DNA of 64,000 nucleotides. Source: Paradevosia shaoguanensis. GTDB lineage: Bacteria; Pseudomonadota; Alphaproteobacteria; Rhizobiales; Devosiaceae. The stretch covers positions 3,650,501 to 3,714,500 of the forward strand of contig NZ_CP068983.1 in NCBI RefSeq assembly GCF_016801025.1. Reading direction: 5' to 3'. A program made the translations under genes and the position numbers. Each line of letters opens with the position of its first letter. The first letter of the stretch is position 1. Below are positions 41,498 to 50,954 of the stretch, in pieces. The notes under the pieces are model-generated. The model ran no database searches. It was not told where the DNA came from and worked only from the letters and a program-made list of their open reading frames with translations.

Positions 41498-42028
41498 ATG
41501 ACCAATCCAGCCCGCTCGCCCGAGGGCCGTGCCCGCTTCGAAAACGTGCAGCGCGCCGTCCGACTTTCGGCGCGGCTCAGCGATATCGGGTTCGATGACG
41601 CGGAGGGCCTGCGCTCTGCCTTCTGCGAGCTCATCGGCAAGCCGGTCGGCGACCGCTTCATGCTCATCCCGCCGTTTTCCACAGATTGCGGGCTCAACAT
41701 CACTGTCGGCAGCAACGTCTTCATCAACCAGGGCTGCCACTTCATGGATATGGGTGGCATCACCATCGGCGACGACGTCATGATCGGCCCCAAGGTCAAC
41801 CTCGTCTCCGCCGGCCATCCCGTCGCCCCGTCCGAGCGGCGCAACGGCATCGTCGCCAAGCCGATCGTCATCGGCAACAACGTCTGGATCGGCGCGGCCG
41901 CCACCATCCTTCCGGGCGTCACGATCGGCGACAATGCCGTCATCGCCGCCGGCGCCGTCGTCAGCCGCGACGTACCGGCCGATACCCTGGCAGCCGGCGT
42001 TCCGGCCCGGGTGCTCAAGCATCTCTGA
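41498..42028 (+). CDS. Sugar O-acetyltransferase (LbH/NodL-like)
   Basis: Left-handed parallel beta-helix acetyltransferase (176 aa) of the maltose/galactoside/NodL type. N-terminal maltose_ac domain (ARFENVQRAVRLSARLSDIG), then hexapeptide repeats: GSNVFINQGCHFMDMGGITI, IGDDVMIGPKVNLVSAGHPV (with the catalytic His), then IGNNVWIGAAATILPGVTIG. Starts at MTNPARSPEG (41498); an upstream ATG at 41357 would include nontypical sequence. The acyl donor is acetyl-CoA. Function may be detoxification of sugars. Confidence 0.88.
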   Translation: MTNPARSPEGRARFENVQRAVRLSARLSDIGFDDAEGLRSAFCELIGKPVGDRFMLIPPFSTDCGLNITVGSNVFINQGCHFMDMGGITIGDDVMIGPKVNLVSAGHPVAPSERRNGIVAKPIVIGNNVWIGAAATILPGVTIGDNAVIAAGAVVSRDVPADTLAAGVPARVLKHL

Positions 42029-42134
42029 GATCGCGCCGGATTTTCCGAACCTCTCTGTCGAAATCGGCGTTCCCCGTTCGACCACAAGATGAAGCAGGCC
42101 GAAGTGCCTCGCACCGGACCCAGAGGAGACCATC

Positions 42135-42479
42135 ATGACCGAGTACCTCGTCGCCATCCATCACCCCGACAACTACGATCCCGCCAGCGAAGACCAGGCC
42201 ATGCGCGATGACATCACGGCGCTCAATGTCGAGATGAAAACCGCGGGCATCCGCGTCTTCGTGGGCGGCCTCCAGCCGGTTTCCACGGCGAAATCCATAC
42301 GCGCCAGGCCGGACGGCAAGCTGCTGGTCACCGATGGCCCCTACATGGAAACCAAGGAGCATATCGGCGGCTTCTGGGTGCTGGAGCTCGCCAGCCTCGA
42401 TGAAGCCCTCGAATGGGGCCGCAAGGCCGCCATCGCCTGCCGCGCCCCGGTCGAGGTTCGCCCGTTCGGCAAGGCCTGA
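42135..42479 (+). CDS. YCII-related domain protein
   Basis: 114-residue protein with ferredoxin-like alpha/beta fold (DGPB/YCII family). Starts with MTEYLVAIHHPDNYDP, a central GIRVFVGGLQPVSTAKSIRA loop, and GPYMETKEHIGGFWVLELAS before DEALEWGRKAA. The conserved YCII His/Asp pair is placed in HHPD. Members occur in sigma-factor and dehalogenation contexts; here there is no ECF sigma gene nearby. Ribosome-binding site AGAGGAGA. It is followed by a gene of unknown function on the same strand. Confidence 0.85.
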   Translation: MTEYLVAIHHPDNYDPASEDQAMRDDITALNVEMKTAGIRVFVGGLQPVSTAKSIRARPDGKLLVTDGPYMETKEHIGGFWVLELASLDEALEWGRKAAIACRAPVEVRPFGKA

Positions 42480-42605
42480 CGCCGGCGAATCCTCCCGCCG
42501 GCCGAGGCACATCCTGGTCGGCGTCGCCCTGGTCGTTTACCCAGTGCGGGCGCCGCTTTTCGCCTGTAGGTTCCCGCGCTTTCGTTCGACGCTCTGGGGG
42601 GCAGA

Positions 42606-43991
42606 ATGCTGCGCATCGCTACGGTTGTTGTTCTGGGGCTGCTTGCCGCTGCCCCAGCTGTCGCGGCTGAGAAACACGGGGCCTATCTCCTCCCGGCCGA
42701 GCAGAGCACCAGCGTCTCGCTGGCACATCACGCGGCAACCGGATTGCAGGCGGCATTCGTCGGATATGGCGAGGGCAACGGCAACCGGCTCTACTACGCC
42801 GTCTGCGCAAGCGGTGGCTGCGAGAAGAACGAGGATTGGCGGAGCGTTTCCCTGGAGCTGCCGCAGGCAGTCAAGGCGCAGCTCGCGCTGACGCCCGAAG
42901 GCAAGCCGCGCATCCTGGGGGCGGGATGGAACCCCGAACAGGCCAACGGCACCAATTACTACTTCGCCCAGTGCGACGAGGATTGCCTCGACGCCGGCAA
43001 CTGGCAGATCGGCAGGATCGCCTCGACTGCCGATGGCCTCATGTCCAATATCGGCCGCAGCCGGCTGCCCGAGCGCACCTTCGCCCTCGATGAACACGGC
43101 AAGCCCCGCTTCATGGTCTCGGACTCCAACTATTTCGTCGAGCCTGACCATTACGGCGGTTTCTACATGGCCTGCGACGAAGACTGCACGCAGGCTGGCA
43201 ACTGGACCGAGACCAACCTCTCCAACCAGCACGGCTACAACACCGAAAGCTTCAGCTATCCCGTGCTGGCCCTCGGGCCGGGCGGCGGGGCGCGGGTGAT
43301 CGCCGGCGTCTACGCCTTCGACGAGGAGGGCAACGACCTGCCGGACGGGCTCTACTATTACGAGTGCGACGGGGATTGCTCGACGCGCGCGAACTGGAAG
43401 CGGACGCGGGTCATCGAGCAAGGCAGCGGCTCCTATCCCAATCCGACCTGGAGCATGGACCTGACCTCCGACGGCCGGCCGCGCGTGGCGCTCTTCACCG
43501 GTTACGGCGTCGATGTCGAAGGGCTGGATAAGCAGCTGCTCTACATCTATTGCGACGAGGATTGCACCAAAGCCGATGGTGAGAACTGGTTCGGCTATCC
43601 TCTTGGTCTCGGCGACGGGATCGGGGAGAGTCCGAGCATCAAGCTCGATGGCTCAGGCATTCCGCACATCGCCTTCACCACCGATGGCTTCGAGCTCGGC
43701 TATACGAGCTGCACGACCGACTGCGAAAACTCCGAGGCGGCGCGTTGGACCTCGGATTTCGCCGAACGCGCCGAGACCGCAGCCTCAGATCGCCCGACGG
43801 CCATCCCCTTCACCTGCGACGGCGAAGTGTGGAACGGCATGGCGCCGAGCCTTGCGCTCGCCGCCGGCAAGCCGGTGATCGGCTACGACCTCGCCGTGGA
43901 AGCGCGCTGCCTCTACAAGGAATGGGGCAAGCCGCAGATCGTCTACGAATTCCACGAGATCTGGCGCGGCTCGCGGGTTCTCCGCCCGTAG
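42606..43991 (+). CDS. Secreted protein with six CxxxC repeats, probable beta-propeller
   Basis: 461-residue protein with signal peptide (RIATVVVLGLLAAAPAVAA). The mature part repeats Y-Y-x-x-C-D-x-D-C-x(4-6)-N-W: Cys pairs at 67/72, 123/127, 190/194, 254/258, 316/320, 369/373, and a single Cys435 in CLYKEW, at 53-67 residue spacing. Between them is a second motif like DGRPRVALF (also HGKPRFMV, GKPRILGA, AAGKPVIG). Six or seven blades of about 62 residues suggest a disulfide-decorated beta-propeller; CDEDC may bind a metal. Family not recognised. Confidence 0.75.
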   Translation: MLRIATVVVLGLLAAAPAVAAEKHGAYLLPAEQSTSVSLAHHAATGLQAAFVGYGEGNGNRLYYAVCASGGCEKNEDWRSVSLELPQAVKAQLALTPEGKPRILGAGWNPEQANGTNYYFAQCDEDCLDAGNWQIGRIASTADGLMSNIGRSRLPERTFALDEHGKPRFMVSDSNYFVEPDHYGGFYMACDEDCTQAGNWTETNLSNQHGYNTESFSYPVLALGPGGGARVIAGVYAFDEEGNDLPDGLYYYECDGDCSTRANWKRTRVIEQGSGSYPNPTWSMDLTSDGRPRVALFTGYGVDVEGLDKQLLYIYCDEDCTKADGENWFGYPLGLGDGIGESPSIKLDGSGIPHIAFTTDGFELGYTSCTTDCENSEAARWTSDFAERAETAASDRPTAIPFTCDGEVWNGMAPSLALAAGKPVIGYDLAVEARCLYKEWGKPQIVYEFHEIWRGSRVLRP

Positions 43992-43998
43992 CGCGCCG

Positions 43999-44847
43999 TC
44001 AGCGCGCGCCCAGAACCGCGGCGCACGCCTTGGGCAGGTCCGCCAGCGTCAGCGGCGGGGCCGGCGGGCTGGTGCTCGGCTTGTAGGGCGCATCGGTGAA
44101 CCAGTAGTCGAGCTCCTCGCCGCAGCCATCGCCGGCAGGAGCCGGATTCTGGTCGAGGCACGAGGCGACGCCGGGCGGGCAGGAGAGGCGAACGTGGAAG
44201 TGGTCGTCGTGCCCGTACCAGGGCCGGATTTTCTGCAGGAAGCTCCGGTCGCGCCACTTGGTCTCGCAGAGGGAGCGCTTGATGCCGGGCGCCACGAAGA
44301 TGCGCGCCACGCCGGGCAGTTGCGCGGCGCGATAGAGCAGCAGTCGCTCTGCCTCGCCGAAGTGCCTGGGGTCGATCTGCCGCGTCCCCTTCTTGAGCAC
44401 TGAAATGGCCGAGATGGTCTCGCGCTCCTTGGCGCTCAGCGTATGGTCAGGCATCGGCTGCAGCCAGATGTCGACATCGAGGCCGATCTGGTGCGAGGCA
44501 TGTCCGCTCTTCATCGGCCCGCCGCGCGCCTGGCCCATGTCGCCCACGAGCAGCCCCCGCCAGCCATCCTGCGTCGAGGACTGCGCCAGCGCCTCGATAT
44601 ACTGAACCAGCTCGGGCGTGCCCCAGCGGCGATCGCGCGAGAGGCGCATTGCCTGCCAGTTGGGGCCGTCTGCCGGCAATTGCACGGCGCCGGCAATACA
44701 GCCCTTGGCATAGCCGCCCACCGGTATCGAGGGGCCCTCGGTCGGGTGGTCGACAGCGCCGAAAAGGTCGCGCGCCGGCTGTTGCGCCAGGGCAGGCGAG
44801 GCGATGAGGAAGATGGCTAGAAAGCCCAGGAGGCGGAAAGGCAGCAT
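43999..44847 (-). CDS. mepA: Penicillin-insensitive murein endopeptidase MepA
   Basis: Periplasmic LAS-family metallopeptidase (282 aa) cleaving D-Ala-mDAP cross-links of peptidoglycan. Signal peptide LLGFLAIFLIASPALA. Zinc site: His116/His119 and Asp124 in SGHASHQIGLDVD, and HDDHFHVRL (His213-His218). Cysteines (KGC, SLCE, LSCP, SCL, DGCG, KAC) form the usual disulfide set. Upstream is a gap of 74 bp from an ABC permease gene; it converges with the propeller gene, 8 bp apart. Confidence 0.93.
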   Translation of the reverse strand: MLPFRLLGFLAIFLIASPALAQQPARDLFGAVDHPTEGPSIPVGGYAKGCIAGAVQLPADGPNWQAMRLSRDRRWGTPELVQYIEALAQSSTQDGWRGLLVGDMGQARGGPMKSGHASHQIGLDVDIWLQPMPDHTLSAKERETISAISVLKKGTRQIDPRHFGEAERLLLYRAAQLPGVARIFVAPGIKRSLCETKWRDRSFLQKIRPWYGHDDHFHVRLSCPPGVASCLDQNPAPAGDGCGEELDYWFTDAPYKPSTSPPAPPLTLADLPKACAAVLGAR

Positions 44848-44921
44848 CGGTACCCCGATCGTGAATCACCGCGCCATCATAGCCGCGAAGTTGCAGCCAT
44901 TTGCTAAACCTTGCGTGACGC

Positions 44922-46454
44922 TCAAGGGCGCCGCGGGCTCAGGAGGCGCGCCAGTGCCAGCACGAGCACGGCGGCAAGGGTCGGCGCGATGGCAAACCAT
45001 TGTCCCGCAACCAGCAGCGCACCGGTGCCTGCCCACATGATGGAGGCGAAGGCTTCGCTCAGCGTCGCCGCACGCGACGCCGTCTGGCGGCGGCGGAACA
45101 TCGAGCGCTTGGCCGTGACGCGGAACCAGAGCTGGATGGCGGTCGCCGACCCGGCCGAAAGCGCCGCGCAGCCGGCGGTGATGAGCGCCAGGGTCGGCGA
45201 GGATAGAGCCATAAGGATCAGGAGCGGCGCCAGCACGATGGCGATGACGACCAGCACGGCTTCGATCTTGGCCTGGAGCACGGCACGCGGCGTCACCGGC
45301 GCGGTCATTACCAGGTCATGGGCATCCTCGCCGGAAATGGCCAGCCAGGCGAGGCCGCCGGCCAATTGACCTGCCGCCATCACCAGCACCGGCACGACCA
45401 CGACATAGGCGCCGGCATGGCTGCCATAGTTGAGCCAGAGCAGCAGCGCGGGCGGGGCGAGATAGAGGATCTGCATCAGCGTCTGCGACAGCAGCCAGGG
45501 GTCGCGTTGCAGCAGCAGCCATTCCTTGCGCCGCAACGCCTGCCGCTGCGAGCCGAGCCGAAACAGGCGGCGGGTCGGTTTGCGCCGGCCGCGGATATGG
45601 TTGAGACCGGCTGTCGAAATGGCATGGAAGCCGTAGCTGCTGGAGGTCGCCACGACCGTCAGCACCAGCGCTGCAAGGCCCAGCGCGATCACGACCAGGG
45701 CGGGCAAGGGCTCGCCCGTTGCAGCACGGGCCGGCCACCAGAGGAGGCTACCGACATCCGGCGCCGCCTCGATAACCTCGTTCGACTGAAACAGGCTGAA
45801 CCGCGAAATGCTGCCGAAATGCAGGATCGCCACCGCCTGCACCCCGATGACGAAACCCGCCCCGACGATGGCGGCAACGATCTGCGAGATGAAGCGCGTC
45901 TGCTTGGGGCCGACGAGGCGGAACAGCGCGATGGTCATGCCCAGTGCGATGGCCGTCGCCAGCGCTCCCAGGGCCGCGGCCACGCCATAGGCCGCGAGCC
46001 AGTGTGGCCCGTCGAGCAGGACGAGGACGTTGATGAGCGGGCTGGCCAGCAGGGCACTGAGCGCCGTGCTCGACAGCGCCACGGCCGCAGTGCGAACGGC
46101 GAATAGCCGGCGCGAAGAGGCGGGCGAGGAGAGGATCAGGTCGAGGTCGGAGCGGGAATAGTAGACCCGGGTCACAGATTCCAGCACCTGCGAAAGCATC
46201 ACGGTCCAGAACAGCAGGCCGGTGCCGGTCAGCATGACCAGCATCGCCTTGTCGATGGCCGCGCCGCTCGCCACCCAGGGGGAGAGCAGGGCGAAGCTCA
46301 GCAGATGCATGCCAATCACGAGGACGGCGAGGAAGATGATAACGCCGACGCGTCGGGCCGGGCGCCCTCCGGTCATCATCGCCATCCATTCGCGCCAGGC
46401 GAGCCGCAGCTCGTGACGTGCGAACCAGGCGAGGGTATCGGGCGCCGTGGTCAT
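44922..46454 (-). CDS. ABC transporter membrane protein (putative export permease)
   Basis: Large membrane protein (510 aa) with about 11-12 hydrophobic helices (RRVGVIIFLAVLVIGMHLLS; then AIDKAMLVMLTGTGLLFWTV; and at the end AGTGALLVAGQWFAIAPTLA). Soluble loop with YYSRSDLDLILSSPASSRRL. It resembles bacterial ABC-2-like export permeases of unknown substrate found with CcmA-type ATPases. Its start overlaps the ATPase stop (ATGA). Similar pairs in alphaproteobacteria have not been assigned a substrate. Confidence 0.83.
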   Translation of the reverse strand: MTTAPDTLAWFARHELRLAWREWMAMMTGGRPARRVGVIIFLAVLVIGMHLLSFALLSPWVASGAAIDKAMLVMLTGTGLLFWTVMLSQVLESVTRVYYSRSDLDLILSSPASSRRLFAVRTAAVALSSTALSALLASPLINVLVLLDGPHWLAAYGVAAALGALATAIALGMTIALFRLVGPKQTRFISQIVAAIVGAGFVIGVQAVAILHFGSISRFSLFQSNEVIEAAPDVGSLLWWPARAATGEPLPALVVIALGLAALVLTVVATSSSYGFHAISTAGLNHIRGRRKPTRRLFRLGSQRQALRRKEWLLLQRDPWLLSQTLMQILYLAPPALLLWLNYGSHAGAYVVVVPVLVMAAGQLAGGLAWLAISGEDAHDLVMTAPVTPRAVLQAKIEAVLVVIAIVLAPLLILMALSSPTLALITAGCAALSAGSATAIQLWFRVTAKRSMFRRRQTASRAATLSEAFASIMWAGTGALLVAGQWFAIAPTLAAVLVLALARLLSPRRP

Positions 46455-47191
46455 GCCGCCTGCGTGTCCTTGCCGACGAGGTCGAGGAAGATGTCTTCGA
46501 GGCTCGACGTCGCGCCGCTCCGCGCCCGCAGTTCGGCCAGCGTTCCCTCGGCGATAAGGCGGCCCTCGCGGATGACGCCGATGCGTTGGGCCATGCGTTC
46601 GGCGACCTCGAGGATATGCGTGGTCATGATCACGGTGACGCCCTGGCGCACCTTGTCGAGCAGCACGTCCTTGACCTGCCGCGCCGACCCGGCATCGAGC
46701 CCGGTCAGCGGCTCATCCAGAATGATGAGCCTGGGATCGTGGACCAGCGCGCCGGCCAGGGCCACCTTCTGGAGCATGCCCTTGGAAAAGCTGCCGCAGA
46801 GGTCGTTGGCATGCGGACGCAGCCCCAGCCAGTCGATCAGCTCGTTCGCACGCCGTTCGGCCAGCGCGCTTTCGATCTGCCAGAGCCCGGCGACGAATTC
46901 GAGGTATTCGAGCGGGGTCAGGCGATCGTAGACCATCGGCTCATCGGAGACCCATGCGGTGATGCGCTTGGCCGCGACCGGATCGCGCCGCGCGTCGATG
47001 CCGAAGATGGAAATTTCGCCGGCATCGGGCTGCATGAGTCCAGCCACCATGCGCAGGATCGTGGTCTTGCCGGCCCCGTTCGGGCCGAGCAGCGCATAGA
47101 ACTCGCCTGCCGCGACAGTCAGCGCGAAATCGGGCACGACGGGGCGGTCGAAGGTCTTGCTGAGACCGGTGATGGCGAGGGCTGGCGCGGT
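46451..47191 (-). CDS. ABC transporter ATP-binding protein, CcmA type
   Basis: ATPase of the two-gene exporter. Walker A GPNGAGKTT, then ILRMVAGLMQPDAGEISIFG; signature SFSKGMLQKVALAGAL (variant with SKGM in place of SGGQ); Walker B LIILDEPLTGLD; then VIMTTHILEVAERM. The start is uncertain: TTG at 47191 has GGAG 6 nt before it and gives the usual LTAPALAITGL opening; an ATG at 47233 has no site. It overlaps the membrane gene by 4 bp (ATGA). Confidence 0.87.
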   Translation of the reverse strand, partial: TAPALAITGLSKTFDRPVVPDFALTVAAGEFYALLGPNGAGKTTILRMVAGLMQPDAGEISIFGIDARRDPVAAKRITAWVSDEPMVYDRLTPLEYLEFVAGLWQIESALAERRANELIDWLGLRPHANDLCGSFSKGMLQKVALAGALVHDPRLIILDEPLTGLDAGSARQVKDVLLDKVRQGVTVIMTTHILEVAERMAQRIGVIREGRLIAEGTLAELRARSGATSSLEDIFLDLVGKDTQAA

Positions 47192-47336
47192 CAATGGAGG
47201 CTCCGACTGCAATTGCCCGCCTAGGCTAGGCATAAGCCGTTGCCTTGCGGTGAATCAGCAGCGTTAAGACTCGCTTGCCTTGCTTCGCGGCATTGCCCAT
47301 GAGACACCGGACAGGGCAGGATGGGAGCGTGGCCGC

Positions 47337-48266
47337 ATGAGCGCCAGGGCCGGATTTATCATGTGTGCCGCGGGCATCGTGCTGATGTGCGCGATGGATG
47401 CCGTCGCCAAGACGCTGGGCGCCAGCTTCACCACGTTCCAGGTCGTCTTCCTGCGCTATCTCGGCGCCGCGCTGTGGCTCGCCGTCTGGATCGCGCTGAC
47501 TGGTGCCTCCTGGCCGCGTCGCGCCGATTGGTGGCCGCAATTGCAGCGGGCGGTGCTGCTGGTGATTACCGCGTCGTTCTTCTTCTTCGCCGTGGCGCGC
47601 CTGCCGCTCGCCATCGTCGCCGCCCTCGGCATGACGGCACCGGTCTATGTCACCCTGCTGGGCGGATTGCTGTTCAAGGAACGTCTTGGCCTCAGCGTCT
47701 TCGCCGTATTGGCTCTGGGCGCCTGCGGCTCGGCCATCATCGTGCTGGGCGGTGGCCTGCAGCAGGTTGTCGGCAGCACCGGCGAACCGCTCGCCTGGCT
47801 CGCGGCGATCCTGGCGCCACTGACCTATGCCTTCACGGTCATTGCCCTCAAGCACCACTCCAAGCGCGAGGAGCCGGCCGCCATGACCCTGGGCCAATCC
47901 TTCCTCGCCGCACTCCTCGTGCTGCCGCTGGCCCTGGGTGACTGGCCTGCCTTCGACGCCCGCCTTGCCGGACTTTCCGGCCTTATCGGCTTCCTCGGCG
48001 CGGTCGGCTTCCTGCTGCTCGTTCACGGCCTGAAGCGCCTACCAGTCGCGGCCTTCGCTGTCCTTGACTACACCGCCCTCATCTGGGCGGCCGTCTTCGG
48101 CTTTGTCTTCTTCCACGAAGTGCCCGGTCCGCAGCTCTGGGTTGGCGGTCCCTTGATCATCGCCGCCTGTATCCTCAACGCCCGGCTTTCGGCGGGCGCT
48201 GGCAGTTCGGCGGAGACGGAGGCCGTAGTTGCCGAGATGCCCGAAGGCGAGGCTTCGACCCGGTAG
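47337..48266 (+). CDS. DMT family transporter (EamA)
   Basis: Ten-helix membrane protein (309 aa) with two EamA repeats: first AGFIMCAAGIVLMCAMDAVA, then VVFLRYLGAALWLAVWIAL; second from about 150 (GEPLAWLAAILAPLTYAFTV). PLAIVAALGMTAPVYVTLLG and VPGPQLWVGGPLIIAACIL are helix-loop segments typical of the family. Drug/metabolite exporters of small metabolites; substrate unknown. ATG at 47337 is preceded by GGGAG. The tail is acidic and hydrophilic. Divergent from the ABC exporter pair. Confidence 0.88.
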   Translation: MSARAGFIMCAAGIVLMCAMDAVAKTLGASFTTFQVVFLRYLGAALWLAVWIALTGASWPRRADWWPQLQRAVLLVITASFFFFAVARLPLAIVAALGMTAPVYVTLLGGLLFKERLGLSVFAVLALGACGSAIIVLGGGLQQVVGSTGEPLAWLAAILAPLTYAFTVIALKHHSKREEPAAMTLGQSFLAALLVLPLALGDWPAFDARLAGLSGLIGFLGAVGFLLLVHGLKRLPVAAFAVLDYTALIWAAVFGFVFFHEVPGPQLWVGGPLIIAACILNARLSAGAGSSAETEAVVAEMPEGEASTR

Positions 48267-48267
48267 G

Positions 48268-49332
48268 CTAGTTCTTGCCGAAGACGTGTGCGGAGCCGAC
48301 GAGGTCGATGGAGACTTCGGTGCCGGGCGGGAACGCGTCTGAGCCGGGGACCCAGGCGACGAAGACGCTGGCGGTTTCCAGCACGAAGTCGTCGCGGCCG
48401 GTCTTGGTCGGCACGTGTTCGATCACGGTACGCCAGGCAGCGCCCTCGTAGCGGCGGGAGACGACGCGGCCGCGCGTGCTGGGCGAGGGATCGGCCGGCC
48501 TGATGCGGATCTGTTCGGGGCGCAGCATGATCGTCTGCGGCCCGGACTTCGCCGCCACGGCAACCGGGCCGAGCAGCGTATGGGCGATACCATCAGTCAC
48601 CACGGCGCGCAGGATGATGGCGTCGCCGAGAAACCGTGCCGTTTGCGGGTCGGCCGGGTGCAGGTAGAGGTCCTGCGGGCTACCGGTCTGCACGAGGCGC
48701 CCGTCGCGCATGACCGCCACATAGTCGGCGAAGGACAGGGCCTCGGCCTGATCATGCGTCACGAGAATGGTGGTGATGCCCGCTGCGCCCAGCACCGCGC
48801 CGACCATGTCGCGCACGGCGTCGCGCAGGCCGGCATCGAGGGCCGAAAACGGCTCGTCGAGAAGCATAATGCTGGGCGATCGCGCCATGGCGCGCGCCAG
48901 CGCCACGCGCTGCTGCTGGCCGCCGGAAAGCTGGTGCGGGCGACGGGTCATCATGTCGGCCGGGATGCCGACCTGCTGCAGGAGTTCGACGATCCGTTCG
49001 GTGCGCCCGGGCGTATGCGTGATGCCGAAGCCGACATTGTCGGCCACCGACATATGCGGGAACAGTGCGCCTTCCTGTGCCACGTAGCCGACGTCGCGCC
49101 GGTGGGGCGGCACGAAGGTGCCCCCATCGCATAGCGTATTGCTGCCCATCTCGATGAGGCCGGTGTCAGGCATCTCGAACCCGGCGATGAGGCGGAGCAG
49201 GCTGGTCTTGCCCGAGCCCGAGGGGCCCACGATTGCCATGCGGCTGCCCGACGGCACGACGAGGCTCACCTCGTTGAGGGCGAGGGTCGAGCCGTACCGT
49301 TTGGAGGCGTTCTGTATGCGGAGTTCCGTCAT
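48268..49332 (-). CDS. fbpC: Ferric iron ABC transporter ATP-binding protein
   Basis: ATPase (354 aa) of an iron(III)-type importer (FbpC/PotA-like). Walker [11 protein letters not shown]-loop in [20 protein letters not shown], signature [16 protein letters not shown], Walker [13 protein letters not shown]; then [12 protein letters not shown]; a C-terminal TOBE-like domain of about 110 residues ([13 protein letters not shown]). Overlaps the permease stop (ATGA). Its stop and the stop of the divergent DMT gene are 2 bp apart. The operon order is SBP, permease, ATPase, as usual for iron. Confidence 0.9.
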   Translation of the reverse strand: MTELRIQNASKRYGSTLALNEVSLVVPSGSRMAIVGPSGSGKTSLLRLIAGFEMPDTGLIEMGSNTLCDGGTFVPPHRRDVGYVAQEGALFPHMSVADNVGFGITHTPGRTERIVELLQQVGIPADMMTRRPHQLSGGQQQRVALARAMARSPSIMLLDEPFSALDAGLRDAVRDMVGAVLGAAGITTILVTHDQAEALSFADYVAVMRDGRLVQTGSPQDLYLHPADPQTARFLGDAIILRAVVTDGIAHTLLGPVAVAAKSGPQTIMLRPEQIRIRPADPSPSTRGRVVSRRYEGAAWRTVIEHVPTKTGRDDFVLETASVFVAWVPGSDAFPPGTEVSIDLVGSAHVFGKN

Positions 49333-50888
49333 AGGGTTTCCCGAGCGCTGGCCTCGAGCCGCAGCAAGACGACAAGGGGCGCCGAAAGGATGATCATCAA
49401 CAGGGCGTAGGGGGCCGCGCCGGCGAAATCGAGTTCGGCAGTATAGGCCCAGAAGCGCATGGCCAGCGTCCGCGTGCCGTTCGGCGCGAGCATCAGCGTA
49501 GCCGTCAGTTCGTTGGCAATGCCAAGCGCGACCAGCGCAGCGCTCGCCGCGGCACCGGGGGCGGCGAGCCGGGCGGTGGTGTGGAGAATGGCCCAGAACG
49601 GCGGTTTGCCGAGGCTCGACGCCGCCCGCTCGAGTTCGACGGGTGCTTGCGCGATGCCTGCACGCAGGCCCACGAGCGCCCGCGGCAGGAACATGAGCAC
49701 ATAGGCGAAAACCAGGGTGAAGACGGTCTGGTAGAGCGGCAGCGCTACTCGCACCGTGATCGTCACCAGCGCCAGCGCGACGATGACGCCGGGCAGGGCG
49801 CCCACATAATAGTGCGCCGTTTCCAACGCCCGCTGCATCCGGCTCGGCTTGCGCACGCTCAGCCACGCCATCGGAAATGCGGCCGCGGTGGTGAGCAGGG
49901 CGCCAATACCGGCGAGGAGCGCCGTCTGGATAAGTGCCGAGGAAACGAATTCCATGCGCCACACGGCGGTACCGCCGAGATAGAGCCAGCGCGAAAGCGT
50001 CACCAGTGGAACGCCGAGCGCAAAGGCCGCGAAGCCGAGCGGCAGCAATATCGCGATCCAGCGAAGGCCGCCCAGCGGCCGCTCGATCCGATTGCGCGTC
50101 GAACCCGAACCCACGCGCGCGTACCGCTCTTCGCCGCGTAGCCGCGACTCGAATTGCAGCAGCACCAGGCAGGCGAGAACCAGCACGCCGCCGAGCAGGT
50201 TGGCGGCCGGGCCGTTATAGACCGACTGGAATTGATCGACGATCGCGGTCGCGAAGGTATCGAACCGCGTGAGGACGAAGAGGCCATATTCTGCCAGCAG
50301 GTGCAGCCCGATCAGCAGCGCCCCCCCGAGCATGGCGAACCGCAATTGCGGCAGCACGACGAGAAAGAAGATTTCCAGCGGCGACTTGCCGAGCGAAGCT
50401 GCCGTTTCCTCAAGGCTCGGATCGAGTCCCCGGAGCTGCGCCGCGACGGGCAGGTAGACGAATGGCAGGTAGGCGAAGAGCGACACAGTCACCGCTGCCC
50501 CCAGCCCGTGGAACGAAGGCGCCACCGAATTCCAGGCATAGCTGTGGACGAAGGCCGGAACGGCCAGCGGTGCCGTGACCAGCCATGACCATATCCGGCG
50601 CCCGGGAAGATCAGTGCGCTCGATGAGCCAGGCCAGTGCCACGGCAACAACCAGCGAAGCGGGCAGCGTCGTTACCAGCAGCAGGGCGGTATTGACGAGT
50701 AGGCCAGCTACCTTCGGCCGGAAAATCAGGTCACTGACTTTTTCCCAGCCGCTATCGAAGGCTACCCAGACGACAAAGAGGAGCGGCATCAGGCTGATGA
50801 GCGCGATCAGCGTCGCGAGCACCGTGACCAGCGAAACGCGGCGACGCGGTTTCAGGAGCGTCGATGCCGAGGGCGTTGCTGGGGACAA
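49329..50888 (-). CDS. fbpB: Ferric iron ABC transporter permease (double-length)
   Basis: Fused permease (519 aa), two BPD_transp_1 domains in a row, with about 12 helices, as in FbpB/SfuB. First half has [20 protein letters not shown] as its EAA loop; second half has [21 protein letters not shown]-terminus: helix [20 protein letters not shown]. The ATG at 50888 lies 66 bp after the binding-protein stop. Together with the SBP and ATPase this makes a complete iron(III) importer. Confidence 0.9.
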   Translation of the reverse strand: MSPATPSASTLLKPRRRVSLVTVLATLIALISLMPLLFVVWVAFDSGWEKVSDLIFRPKVAGLLVNTALLLVTTLPASLVVAVALAWLIERTDLPGRRIWSWLVTAPLAVPAFVHSYAWNSVAPSFHGLGAAVTVSLFAYLPFVYLPVAAQLRGLDPSLEETAASLGKSPLEIFFLVVLPQLRFAMLGGALLIGLHLLAEYGLFVLTRFDTFATAIVDQFQSVYNGPAANLLGGVLVLACLVLLQFESRLRGEERYARVGSGSTRNRIERPLGGLRWIAILLPLGFAAFALGVPLVTLSRWLYLGGTAVWRMEFVSSALIQTALLAGIGALLTTAAAFPMAWLSVRKPSRMQRALETAHYYVGALPGVIVALALVTITVRVALPLYQTVFTLVFAYVLMFLPRALVGLRAGIAQAPVELERAASSLGKPPFWAILHTTARLAAPGAAASAALVALGIANELTATLMLAPNGTRTLAMRFWAYTAELDFAGAAPYALLMIILSAPLVVLLRLEASARETL

Positions 50889-50954
50889 AGGCGGGTTCCG
50901 GTGCGAAGGCCACCGGCGCGAGGCGCGCCGATGGCGAAAAGCGTTCGCGCTGTC

